Below, one piece after another: positions 18,131 to 26,838 of a stretch of 64,000 bases of DNA. Numbering within the stretch: the first letter of the stretch is position 1; each line of letters opens with the position of its first letter. The DNA comes from Pandoraea communis. GTDB taxonomy: Bacteria; Pseudomonadota; Gammaproteobacteria; Burkholderiales; Burkholderiaceae. The stretch lies in assembly GCF_902459745.1 (NCBI RefSeq), contig NZ_CABPSJ010000002.1:434001-498000 (forward strand). The letters run 5' to 3'. Under the pieces are notes generated by a model. It was not told where the DNA came from. It was given only the letters and a program-made list of their open reading frames with translations, and did not search any database. The translations under genes and the position numbers were made by a program.

Positions 18131-18942
18131 ACCTCGACATCGCAGGCAAGAACGTCTATGCCTACACCGCCGGGAAGTCGATCGATCCTGGGCAACCAAC
18201 GGTCGTTTTTCTGCATGGCGCGCAGCATGATCACAGCGTATGGGGGTTACAGAGCCGATACCTTGCGCATCACGGCATGAACGTGCTCGCGCTGGATCTG
18301 CCCGGCCATCACCGCAGCACGGGCGCCCCGTTGAAGACGATTGGCGAAATGGCCGATTGGGTGGTTGCCGTGCTCGACGCCACTGGCGTCGGTAACGCCG
18401 CATGGGTCGGGCACAGCATGGGATCGCTGATTGCGCTAGACGCCGCCGCACGTCATGCCGAACGCGTGTCGCGCATTGCCCTGGTGGGCACCGCTTATCC
18501 GATGAAGGTCTCCGACGCCCTGCTCGAAGCGGCCGCCGAGCGTGAGCCCGAGGCCATTGCCCTTGTCAACGCGTGGTCGCACAGCACACTCGCCGCCAAG
18601 CCCTCGGCGCCCGGCCCAGGCTTCTGGACGTGGGGCGGCAATCAGCGGTTGATGGAGCGGGTGTCGCAGCGTAATCCCGCCAAAGTGTTTCTCACCGACT
18701 TCGAAGCGTGCAACCGCTACGATAAGGGGACGGAGACGGCCGCACGGGTCACATGTCCTGTACTCGCCGTGCTGGGACAACACGATCAGATGACGCCACC
18801 GCGCGCGGCACAAGCGCTGCTGGACGCCCTGCGCGAAGCGGGGGCGCCGGTCACAGTAGAGATCGTCAATGCGGGGCACGCGATCATGACGGAGCAGCCG
18901 GACGCCCTGCTCGATGCCCTCGTGCGATTCATGCGACACTGA
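18127..18942 (+). CDS. Alpha/beta hydrolase coupled to metY
   Basis: 271-aa alpha/beta hydrolase. Motifs: HG oxyanion turn (VVFLHGAQHDHSVW), nucleophile elbow GHSMGS in NAAWVGHSMGSLIALDAA, a probable acid at LGQHDQMTPP, and catalytic His in NAGHAIMTEQP. It is too short and unlike MetX-type homoserine acyltransferases in the elbow, so it is not an obvious acyl-homoserine maker. ATGA overlap with metY implies linked expression. Substrate unknown. Confidence 0.83.
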   Translation: MNLDIAGKNVYAYTAGKSIDPGQPTVVFLHGAQHDHSVWGLQSRYLAHHGMNVLALDLPGHHRSTGAPLKTIGEMADWVVAVLDATGVGNAAWVGHSMGSLIALDAAARHAERVSRIALVGTAYPMKVSDALLEAAAEREPEAIALVNAWSHSTLAAKPSAPGPGFWTWGGNQRLMERVSQRNPAKVFLTDFEACNRYDKGTETAARVTCPVLAVLGQHDQMTPPRAAQALLDALREAGAPVTVEIVNAGHAIMTEQPDALLDALVRFMRH

Positions 18943-18974
18943 GCGCGTCACCTTCGCTAACGAGGAGGCTTGTC

Positions 18975-19298
18975 ATGCCGGATACGCACGATGCCGCACC
19001 GCGGTTTCACCGGTTTTCGGACTTTTATCCGTTCTATCTCGGAGAGCACCGGAACCCGATTTGCCGCCGCCTGCATTTCGGCGGCTCATGGGGAGTGATT
19101 GGCTTTCTGGTGACGTTCGCCGTGACAGGCAACCCGTGGTGGCTGCTCGCTGCGGTAGTGTGCGGCTACGCGTTCGCGTGGTTGGGCCACTTCTTCTTCG
19201 AGAAAAACCGGCCCGCCACGTTTCGCCATCCGCTTTACAGTTTGATGGGCGACTGGGTCATGTTTCGGGATATCTGCCTGGGTCGCATCAAGCTCTAG
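18975..19298 (+). CDS. DUF962 / Mpo1-like membrane protein
   Basis: 107-aa small membrane protein with two central hydrophobic helices (WGVIGFLVTFAVTG and WLLAAVVCGYAFAW). It has the DUF962 marks HRNPICRRLHFGG and the C-terminal HPLYSLMGDWVMFRD, which carry histidines conserved in yeast Mpo1, a fatty-acid alpha-dioxygenase family. An AGGAGG site lies upstream. The 3' end overlaps the convergent YihY gene by 11 bp. A role in 2-hydroxy fatty acid degradation is by family only. Confidence 0.8.
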   Translation: MPDTHDAAPRFHRFSDFYPFYLGEHRNPICRRLHFGGSWGVIGFLVTFAVTGNPWWLLAAVVCGYAFAWLGHFFFEKNRPATFRHPLYSLMGDWVMFRDICLGRIKL

Positions 19299-20649
19299 CG
19301 CTCTGGTGCCCCTCCGGCCCCTCATGCCCTTCATGCGTCGCCGGCCCCGCTTGGCCCTCCTGATGACGGCCTGACTCCCTTTCGACCGGCGGGTCGATGC
19401 CGTCGTCGTCGATCGTGACGGCACGCGGTAACGCGTCGACGAGCGGTACGTCCCATTTGCCTTCGCGCAGTATCTCGGCGACGTGGGCGCCGTCGAGTGC
19501 ATGGCGCTCCATTTGCCGGGCCAACTCGTCGACGTTGAGCGCCAGTTGCGCGACCAGCGGCGCCAGTGTCGTCGTGCGCGGGTTCGCGAGCAGCAGCCAA
19601 CGTTCAGCAGACGCCTGCATCGTCAGCCGGCCCACCCACCCCATGCGTTCGAGCCGGGTGAGCAAATCGCTGGCGTGATCGAGGCTTGTTCGCATGGTGT
19701 TCGCCAGTTGCGCCATCGTGCGGCCGCCACCGCCATTTTCGCGATCAAGATTGAGCAGATGAATGAGCGTCAGGCCATCGAGCAGATCGCTGCCCGGAAA
19801 CCGGGGATATTGAAAATGGCCGAGACGCAGCGCGGGCAGGACCGCAGTGATCGTTGCACCCAGCAACGCCACCAGCCACGACAGATAAATCCACAGCAGG
19901 AAGATCGGCACTGCGGCAAATGCGCCATACACCGCCGTATAAGTCGGGAACTGCCGGATGTACATGCCGAAGCCGCGCTTTGTCAGATCGAACGCCAGCG
20001 CCGCCACAACCCCGCCGACCAACGCATCGCGCCAGTCCACCTTGCAATTCGGCATGTAGAGATACATCAGCATGAAGGCCAGGCTGGTCAGCGCAAGCGG
20101 AATCAAGCTGAGCAGCGATGCCACGGCCGGCGGCAGTGTACTGACCAACGACATCGACTGCGTGAACACATAGGAACTGATCGACAAGCTCACCCCGAAC
20201 AGCAACGGACCGAGCGTGAGCAGACTCCAGTAAATGAGCAGACGCTGTGCCAGTGCTCGCGGACGCGGCACGCGCCAGATCACATTGAATGCCGATTCCA
20301 CTGTCATCAACGTAAGCACCGCCGTCACCAGCAAACCAATCAGACCGAACGCGGTCAGGCTTTTTGCCTTCGATGCAAACTGGTTCAGGTAGTTGAATAT
20401 CTGTGCGTTGACGCTCTCGGGCATCAGATGCTCGAGCAGGAACCCCTGCAAGGCATCGCGAAACGAATTGAAAATCGGGAAGGCTGTAAACAGCGCGAAC
20501 GTCACGGCGAATAGCGGTACGATCGACAGGATCGAGGTGAACGTCAGACTGCCCGCAACTTGCGGAATCCGGTCGTCCTGAGCCCGCGCAAGCGCGTATC
20601 TCAGCAGTTGGCGAACGTTATTCCAGTTGATGCGGGACAGTTTGAGCAA
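19288..20649 (-). CDS. YihY/BrkB-family inner membrane protein
   Basis: 453-aa protein. Residues about 20-290 carry about six transmembrane helices of the YihY/BrkB family (once wrongly called RNase BN); typical segments are GSLTFTSILSIVPLFAVTFALF and FALFTAFPIFNSFRDALQGF. Residues 300-400 look like a winged-helix-type cytoplasmic region (MAQLANTMRTSLDHASDLLT). The C-terminal tail from about 415 is unusual: charged, then His/Glu/Gly-rich (GPATHEGHEGPEGHQSARA). Function of the family is not established. It is convergent with and overlaps the DUF962 gene. Confidence 0.85.
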   Translation of the reverse strand: MLKLSRINWNNVRQLLRYALARAQDDRIPQVAGSLTFTSILSIVPLFAVTFALFTAFPIFNSFRDALQGFLLEHLMPESVNAQIFNYLNQFASKAKSLTAFGLIGLLVTAVLTLMTVESAFNVIWRVPRPRALAQRLLIYWSLLTLGPLLFGVSLSISSYVFTQSMSLVSTLPPAVASLLSLIPLALTSLAFMLMYLYMPNCKVDWRDALVGGVVAALAFDLTKRGFGMYIRQFPTYTAVYGAFAAVPIFLLWIYLSWLVALLGATITAVLPALRLGHFQYPRFPGSDLLDGLTLIHLLNLDRENGGGGRTMAQLANTMRTSLDHASDLLTRLERMGWVGRLTMQASAERWLLLANPRTTTLAPLVAQLALNVDELARQMERHALDGAHVAEILREGKWDVPLVDALPRAVTIDDDGIDPPVERESGRHQEGQAGPATHEGHEGPEGHQSARA

Positions 20650-20719
20650 ATCGGGCTCCTGAATGAGAAGGTTGGCACGGCAGGCGCTCGCCCGAACCGT
20701 AACGCCAATAGGAACGCCC

Positions 20720-21393
<674 letters not shown>

Positions 21394-21461
21394 GCGCTTA
21401 CGCCGCGCCGTCCGCATCGAGTCCGCGTCTTCGCAGTAGTTCCGGCCCACGAGACAAGCCC

Positions 21462-21920
21462 ATGACTGCCACTCCGCCCGACCTGCCCCCAGGCGCCAAC
21501 GCCCGCAACACGAGCGCGCCGCCCCAGACGCTCGCCAGGCCTGCCGCGCCACACGCCGCGCAGGGGCTGCGTCGACTGAGCATTGCAAGTCTGCTGGCGT
21601 TGATCGCGCTGTCGGTTGCGTGGGAATTGTGGCTCGCGCCGCTGCGTCCTGGCGGCTCCTGGCTGGTCCTCAAAGCGCTGCTTCTGCTGTTGCCGCTACG
21701 CGGCGTATTGCGCGGCAACCTGTATACGCTGCAGTGGTCGAGCATGTTCATCCTGCTGTTTCTCGCGGAAGGCGTGGTGCGCGGCATGACGGATACGGGT
21801 CCGTCGGCCTCGCTCGCATGGATCGAAACGGCACTGTCCGCCGTATTTTTCTTCTCGACGATCTTTTATCTGCGGCCCTTCAAACGGGCGGCGAAAGCCC
21901 GTGCCGCGGCAGCACGATAG
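21462..21920 (+). CDS. DUF2069 membrane protein
   Basis: 152-aa protein with a Pro/Ala-rich N-terminal 35 residues and then four likely transmembrane helices (SIASLLALIALSVAWELW; SWLVLKALLLLLPLRGVL; SSMFILLFLAEGVVRGM; TALSAVFFFSTIFYLRPF). The pattern WELWLAPLRPGGSWLVLKALLLLLPL matches DUF2069, common in beta- and gammaproteobacteria beside wrbA, as here. Function unknown. Confidence 0.82.
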   Translation: MTATPPDLPPGANARNTSAPPQTLARPAAPHAAQGLRRLSIASLLALIALSVAWELWLAPLRPGGSWLVLKALLLLLPLRGVLRGNLYTLQWSSMFILLFLAEGVVRGMTDTGPSASLAWIETALSAVFFFSTIFYLRPFKRAAKARAAAAR

Positions 21921-21989
21921 CCCTGCGCCTCACCGGCGCCACGCGGTGCAATATCGCAAACCGCATGATTGGTGCGAAGCCCCTCAGCC

Positions 21990-23411
21990 ATGATTAACGC
22001 CCCCTTCCTCACCGCATGCCGCGACCTGCTGGGCCGCGACCACGTTCTGCTCGAGAGCGCCGACACCGACGCCTACCTCGTCGATCAACGCAAACGCTAT
22101 ACAGGGCATGCACTGGCTGTGCTGCGCCCTGCCGATGCCGCGCAGGTCGCCGCACTCGTGCGTCTGTGCGTCGCGCACGGCGTGCCGATGGTGCCGCAAG
22201 GCGGCAATACAGGCCTCGCCGGCGGCGCGACCCCCGACGCGAGCGGGCGCCAGGTGGTCATCAGTCTGCGCCGTCTCGACCGCATCCGGCAGGTGGACGC
22301 CGATAACATGACTTTGACCGCCGAAGCGGGCTGCCTCCTCGCCAACGTGCAGGCGGCAGCAGCGGCGGCGCAGCGGCTTTTCCCGTTGAGCCTCGCGGCA
22401 GAAGGAAGTTGCACTATCGGCGGCAATCTTGCGACGAATGCGGGCGGCACCGCCGTCTTGCGCTACGGCAACGCACGCGAACTGTGCCTCGGCCTGGAAG
22501 TGGTTACACCACAAGGTGAGCTTTGGGACGGTCTTCGCGGGCTGCGGAAAGACAACACCGGATACGACCTTCGCGACCTGTTCATCGGCGCGGAGGGCAC
22601 ACTCGGGCTGATTACGGCGGCAACGCTCAAGCTCTTCGCGCAACCCGCCGCTCGTATGACGGCGCTCGCCGCGCTGGACAGCCCGGCGCAGGCCCTGGCG
22701 CTGCTCAATCTGGCGCAACGCATGGCAGGCCCATTGCTCACGGGCTTCGAGTTGATGTCGGACTTTTGCCTCCGGCTCGTGGCCCAGGTCTTCCCGCAGC
22801 AACGCTACCCGTTCACGCATCGCTATACACAAGCCGTGCTGCTCGAACTCTCCGACAACGAGAGCGAGGCCCATGCCCGCGATTTGCTCGAGCGCTTGCT
22901 CAGCGCCGCCGTCGACCAGGGCATCGTTCGAGACGCCATCGTCGCGAACAGCCTCGCTCAATCGAACGCGCTCTGGCACCTGAGAGAGAGCATTCCGCTC
23001 GCCCAGTCGGCGACCGGGCTCAACATCAAGCACGACATCGCTGTGCCGGTGTCTCAGGTGCCCGCATTTCTCGACGCCACCGATCCACTCGTTCAACGCC
23101 TTGCACCCGGCGCGCGCATGGTCACCTTCGGCCATCTGGGCGACGGAAATCTGCATTACAACGTGATGGCGCCCGAAGACATCGATCCCGCTGCGTTCCT
23201 TGGTCAATACCAGTCGGCCGTGACTGCAGCAGTTCACGACAGCGTGCATGCCCATCACGGCAGCATCAGCGCAGAGCATGGCCTCGGACAACTCAAGCGC
23301 GACGCCTCGGCAAAGTACAAGTCCCCCATCGAACTGGCATTGATGCGTACGCTCAAAACCGCCTTCGACCCGCTCGGACTGATGAATCCGGGCAAGGTGC
23401 TGCCCGACTGA
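21990..23411 (+). CDS. FAD-linked oxidase, GlcD / D-2-hydroxyacid dehydrogenase type
   Basis: 473-aa flavoprotein of the vanillyl-alcohol-oxidase/PCMH class. The FAD-binding loop is PQGGNTGLAGGATPD near residue 70, with IGGNLATNAGG further on. The C-terminal cap has HLGDGNLHYN and the terminal ISAEHGLGQLKRD motif, where the His is an FAD/metal contact. Relatives oxidise D-lactate, D-2-hydroxyglutarate or glycolate. No glcE or glcF is adjacent, which argues for a stand-alone D-2-hydroxyacid dehydrogenase. The ATG at 21990 is chosen over a TTG at 21969. Confidence 0.87.
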   Translation: MINAPFLTACRDLLGRDHVLLESADTDAYLVDQRKRYTGHALAVLRPADAAQVAALVRLCVAHGVPMVPQGGNTGLAGGATPDASGRQVVISLRRLDRIRQVDADNMTLTAEAGCLLANVQAAAAAAQRLFPLSLAAEGSCTIGGNLATNAGGTAVLRYGNARELCLGLEVVTPQGELWDGLRGLRKDNTGYDLRDLFIGAEGTLGLITAATLKLFAQPAARMTALAALDSPAQALALLNLAQRMAGPLLTGFELMSDFCLRLVAQVFPQQRYPFTHRYTQAVLLELSDNESEAHARDLLERLLSAAVDQGIVRDAIVANSLAQSNALWHLRESIPLAQSATGLNIKHDIAVPVSQVPAFLDATDPLVQRLAPGARMVTFGHLGDGNLHYNVMAPEDIDPAAFLGQYQSAVTAAVHDSVHAHHGSISAEHGLGQLKRDASAKYKSPIELALMRTLKTAFDPLGLMNPGKVLPD

Positions 23412-23539
23412 ATACCGTCGGTTGCCGTCCTCGCTCGCTGGCGCGAGGCGACAATTACCGAAAAATCACAAAAAAATATCAAAATCGGAAGAAATATCGT
23501 CAATTTCTCGACAAAACGCCGCGAAATCCCGTCACTTTC

Positions 23540-23568
23540 TTTACAGATGCGCCTCAAATCACTAAACT
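23540..23568 (+). promoter_or_regulatory. Strong sigma-70-type promoter before a long leader
   Basis: TTTACA (23540-23545), 17-bp spacer, TAAACT (23563-23568). An A/T-rich tract (about 23455-23515) lies just upstream and could act as an UP element; it stands out in this GC-rich genome. Transcription would begin near 23575, about 470 nt before the nearest good start codon at 24043. Confidence 0.6.
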
Positions 23569-23574
23569 GTCATC

Positions 23575-24042
23575 TTTCCAATTACGACGGAGTTTTCCGT
23601 GGGCAGTTGCTCTAGTAGCACGCAAGCGTCGGCAATGCCCGGCGAGGCGTTAGCCCGGTAACCCGCAGTCGTCACCGACTGCCGCTGCCGGTCTTTATGC
23701 CGCAGCGGTAGTGCATTGATCGCATCGATTCCCGATGGCCTCGCAGCCACCGGCGACCTCACGAGACGATCCCGTTTTCCGCACCCCTGACCGCAGTTCA
23801 GCGATGGATGGATGTGTTCGCACATCCTGAACATGGCACGTTTGGCACATCTGTTTGGCTCCGCGTCGATTCACCGGCAGCCAACAGCGTGCAAAGCCTG
23901 CCGACGCTTGCGTCGAATTCATGCATGGTCGTGCGCGCCGCGCGCTTCGTGCGTCCTGACGGACCGCGAGGTCTGCGCGCATTGCAATGCATCGCCAAGC
24001 CCCGGCATCCACCGTCTCAGGCCCTTGATTCAGGAGGACACC
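23575..24042 (+). promoter_or_regulatory. Long, hairpin-rich untranslated leader
   Basis: About 470 nt with no convincing gene between the promoter and the small protein at 24043. Stable stems can be read directly: an outer GGGCA/TGCCC pairing (23601-23605 with 23636-23640) enclosing TGCT/AGCA; GCAGTCG/CGACTGC with a 4-nt loop (23665-23682); and CGCTGC/GCAGCG (23684-23707). The size and structure suggest a cis-regulatory RNA. I could not match it to a known riboswitch class. An in-frame ORF could extend the protein back to 23812, but that stretch looks non-coding (many Cys/Arg/His) and lacks a good ribosome site. Confidence 0.4.
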
Positions 24043-24423
24043 ATGACGCTGCACATGCTTATCCCTACACTGTTCGATCGCGCCCGTGCCCGGCTAACGC
24101 CCGCCTCGAGCGCATCGAACGCCCTCGTCACGAAGGCTAACGGACTCGCGTCGCCGCAATACCGGCTTGTCGTGCTCACGCTCGCGTCGAAGGCAGACAC
24201 CATCGACGCCAAGGTGCGCCACGCCCTTCGCGCCCAGAAAATCACACCGGAGACGACGTCCCGCCTCGAACGCTCGGGAGGCTATCTGTTGGAACTCGAC
24301 TATGTGCTGCGTTGCGAGCGCAGCCGCCGCGCGGCGCTCGTTCACCTTGTCTCGACGCTTGGCGATACGCCGGGCGTGCGCGCCATTCGCTGGGAGACTG
24401 CGCCGAATATGGCGACACGCTAA
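24043..24423 (+). CDS. Small protein resembling the C-terminal (ACT-like) domain of MgtC
   Basis: 126-aa cytosolic protein with a good AGGAGG site 6 nt before the ATG. Residues about 38-120 read like the regulatory C-terminal domain of MgtC/SapB proteins: a strand QYRLVVLTL, a helix DTIDAKVRHALRAQ, strands around GGYLLELDYVLRC, a helix ALVHLVSTLG, and the closing PGVRAIRWE. The transmembrane MgtC domain is absent and no MgtC gene is adjacent. In MgtC proteins this domain is thought to be regulatory. A free-standing copy could be a regulator or partner, or it could be an unrelated ACT-like protein. Its long leader suggests conditional expression, perhaps to metal or acid stress (inference). 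Confidence 0.5.
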   Translation: MTLHMLIPTLFDRARARLTPASSASNALVTKANGLASPQYRLVVLTLASKADTIDAKVRHALRAQKITPETTSRLERSGGYLLELDYVLRCERSRRAALVHLVSTLGDTPGVRAIRWETAPNMATR

Positions 24424-24561
24424 CGCTCCGCAGTTCTGTCGCTCAAACCGAACCGCTACAGATTTCGGCCCGGCCGGCAAAGACGTTCACGCGTCAGCGC
24501 CGGCCGGGCCGATGCATTTCCGTCCCCCGCAACAAGCGGCTTTGTGGCGACGCTGACTCAC

Positions 24562-24583
24562 ACCTATACGTTCACGTACAGGT
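24562..24583 (+). promoter_or_regulatory. Inverted repeat, likely MerR-family operator
   Basis: ACCTATACG-TTCA-CGTACAGGT: two 9-nt arms that match at eight of nine positions around a 4-nt centre. It lies 42 bp before the MerR gene ATG (24625). Size and placement are typical for autoregulatory MerR operators inside a promoter spacer. Confidence 0.55.
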
Positions 24584-24624
24584 TGTGCTAGCATTCCGTT
24601 CATCTTCCGATCGGAGGCAAGCCC

Positions 24625-25146
24625 ATGCCCACAGATCTCGCGCCCCAGTCATCGACGGAAACACCGTCAGACGACACGCATCTGCTGACCGTCGGTCAGG
24701 CCGCCGCCGCGCTTGGCGTGACGGCGCGCACGCTGAAATATTACGAGGAACTCAATCTCGTTGTGCCGGCACGCAGCGGCGGACGCTACCGCATGTACAC
24801 CCAGGCGGATCTCGCAACGTTCGGGCGAATTCTGCGCATGCGCTCGCTCGGCTTCTCGATCGCCGCGATCACTGAGATGCTCAAGCGCCCGATGCGTCTG
24901 GTCGAATCGGGCAAATCGCGCATGAACGAGGAAGATCTGCAAGTCGTTCGTGACGCCCTTCACTCGCAGCTCGGCACGTTACGCGAACGCACGGCGCAAG
25001 TGCGCCGCGAATTGCGCGAAGCGGAAAAGCTCGAAGCACAGATCGCGCACGACCTGCAATACATCGAGCAGCGCCTTAGCGGCGTGTCTGCGGACGAACT
25101 GCTGGCGGAGCGCGCCGCGCGAATCCGCAAGCATTCGTCTGCCTGA
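24625..25146 (+). CDS. MerR-family transcriptional regulator
   Basis: 173-aa regulator. The N-terminal winged helix is at about 22-90: LLTVGQAAAALGVTARTLKY, then YYEELNLVVPARSGGRYRMY. It is followed by the family second HTH (RILRMRSLGFSIAAITEML) and a long coiled-coil dimerisation helix (about 105-160, LRERTAQVRRELREAEKLEA). No cysteine cluster suitable for metal sensing is seen, so an organic ligand is more likely. The MFS pump gene follows 39 bp downstream and is the probable target. Confidence 0.9.
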   Translation: MPTDLAPQSSTETPSDDTHLLTVGQAAAALGVTARTLKYYEELNLVVPARSGGRYRMYTQADLATFGRILRMRSLGFSIAAITEMLKRPMRLVESGKSRMNEEDLQVVRDALHSQLGTLRERTAQVRRELREAEKLEAQIAHDLQYIEQRLSGVSADELLAERAARIRKHSSA

Positions 25147-25185
25147 CACCTCGCCCGCCGACGCACATCGCCCCCGTCGCTCGTC

Positions 25186-26763
25186 ATGACATCTGCCGCC
25201 CCGCCGACCGGTTCCGCTGCCTCGCCGCCATCCAACCCGCTGCGGCCGATGCGCATCGAGGCCTACCGCTACGCCCTCGGCCTGATCCCGGGGCTGGAGT
25301 TCTTCGAGAACGCGCTGCTGGTGTATTTTGCCGTCTACGTTGCGGGCGGCGTCGACGCCTCGCCCAAAGAATTCGTGTGGATGACGACCGCCTATGGCAT
25401 TGCATCGGTCCTCGCCATCCTCAAACAGCAGTGGTTCGTCGAGCGCATCGGCTATCGCCGGTATCTGACGGCGTCGTTGCTGCTCTATGCTTGCGGCGCC
25501 ATCCTCGCGGGAACGAGCGAAAGCGTGACGCAGCTCGTGATCGCCCGGGCGTGTCAGGGCTTTTGCGCGGGAAGCTGGATGAGTTCCTGCCGCATTCTCG
25601 CGCAAGTGAGCATGCCGACGGAACACCGCGGCAAGACTGTGCAAACGTTCGCCCTGCTGCTGTTCACCGGCTCGGCCGCCGCGCCGCTCGTCGGCGGACT
25701 GCTCGTCTCCGATTACACCTGGCGCACGCTGTTCCTGTGCACCGCACCGCCCGCCGTGCTGCTCGCGGGGCTTACGTGGCTCTCCGTACCCGACGTGGGC
25801 CGCCTGCGCGATCGCGTCACTGGCGGCAATTACCCGTTTGCACCGTTCATGGCCTTCGCACTCGCCATGGGTGCGTTTCAGGTCGTGCTCCAGGAGATGC
25901 GCTACTCGCAGTGGCTGCAAACACCTTGGCTGCCACTGTTGACGGTCGCAGGCGTGGGCGCCCTCGTGTGGTTCGGCTATCACCAGTGGCAACATCCGGA
26001 ACCGCTCATCCGCCTGCAATCGTTGCGCCGGCGTGAGTTTCAGGTCGGACTGGTGTTGTACGTGGCCTACTACTATCTGGCAAACACGCAAAGCTATCTG
26101 ATGCCGCACATGCTCGAGCAAGGGCTCGGCTTCACGGTCGAGCGCACCGGCCAATTGCTCGGTGACTCCGCGCTGCTCACCGTATTTCTGCTGCTGGCGT
26201 ACTTCCACGTCGCCAAATTCATCACGCACAAGAAGTTGTTGATCGTGAGTGGTTTCGCGATGACGATCGCCACCAACCTGTGGCTCGGCGCCATGCCGCC
26301 CGATGCCGGTCAGTCACAACTCTATGGCGTACTCGCGCTCAAGGCCGTGTTTGGCATCTTCACCGTGCTGCCGGTGGCCAACCTGACCTTTCGCACCTTC
26401 GATCACGAGAGCTTCGCGCACGGCTACCGGTTGAAGAACATTCTGCGTCAGCTTTCCGGCTCGTTCGCCGTGTCGACCATCGTGGCGTTCGACCAGCATC
26501 GGGAAGCGCTGCATCGCACTCGCCTGACGGAAATGGCCAATCCGTTCAATCCGGTCTTCACTCAGACGCTCGACTCGCTTGCCAATGCGTTCACCCACGC
26601 CGGCGTAGCCGCCTCGCAGGCACATGGGGCCGCACTCGCCCAGATTGCCCAAATGATTCAGCGACAAGCGTCGTTCCTGTCGCTTATCGACGACTTTCAC
26701 TTCGTCGCCATCGTTGCGCTGTGCGGTGCAATCTTTGCGGCAATTCAAAAGCGGCTAAATTAG
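25186..26763 (+). CDS. MFS multidrug transporter, DHA2-like
   Basis: 525-aa major facilitator with about 14 predicted membrane helices, the size of DHA2 (EmrB-type) pumps. Visible marks: ENALLVYFAVYVAGGVD in the first helix, motif-A-like region around FVERIGYRRYLTASLLLYA, and LFTGSAAAPLVGGLLVSDYTWRTLFL, which is the drug/H+ antiporter motif C region. The C-terminal 90 residues before the last helix are largely hydrophilic (AFDQHREALHRTRLTEMANP), as in EmrB. It is probably controlled by the MerR regulator immediately upstream. Confidence 0.87.
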   Translation: MTSAAPPTGSAASPPSNPLRPMRIEAYRYALGLIPGLEFFENALLVYFAVYVAGGVDASPKEFVWMTTAYGIASVLAILKQQWFVERIGYRRYLTASLLLYACGAILAGTSESVTQLVIARACQGFCAGSWMSSCRILAQVSMPTEHRGKTVQTFALLLFTGSAAAPLVGGLLVSDYTWRTLFLCTAPPAVLLAGLTWLSVPDVGRLRDRVTGGNYPFAPFMAFALAMGAFQVVLQEMRYSQWLQTPWLPLLTVAGVGALVWFGYHQWQHPEPLIRLQSLRRREFQVGLVLYVAYYYLANTQSYLMPHMLEQGLGFTVERTGQLLGDSALLTVFLLLAYFHVAKFITHKKLLIVSGFAMTIATNLWLGAMPPDAGQSQLYGVLALKAVFGIFTVLPVANLTFRTFDHESFAHGYRLKNILRQLSGSFAVSTIVAFDQHREALHRTRLTEMANPFNPVFTQTLDSLANAFTHAGVAASQAHGAALAQIAQMIQRQASFLSLIDDFHFVAIVALCGAIFAAIQKRLN

Positions 26764-26838
26764 AATCGATGCGCCATTGATGCACGAATGCACCGCGCGA
26801 TCCGTCGCTGCGGCGTCAAATTTCCGGCCACTTTCGTC

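Noticed and set aside
23590-23720. Manganese (yybP-ykoY) or magnesium riboswitch
   Set aside because: Stem-loops are present but the conserved core motifs of these classes could not be found by eye. Left as an unassigned structured leader.
23812-24042. 77-codon N-terminal extension of the MgtC-tail-like protein
   Set aside because: In frame and open, but rich in Cys/Arg/His, without family similarity and without a good ribosome site, while 24043 has AGGAGG.
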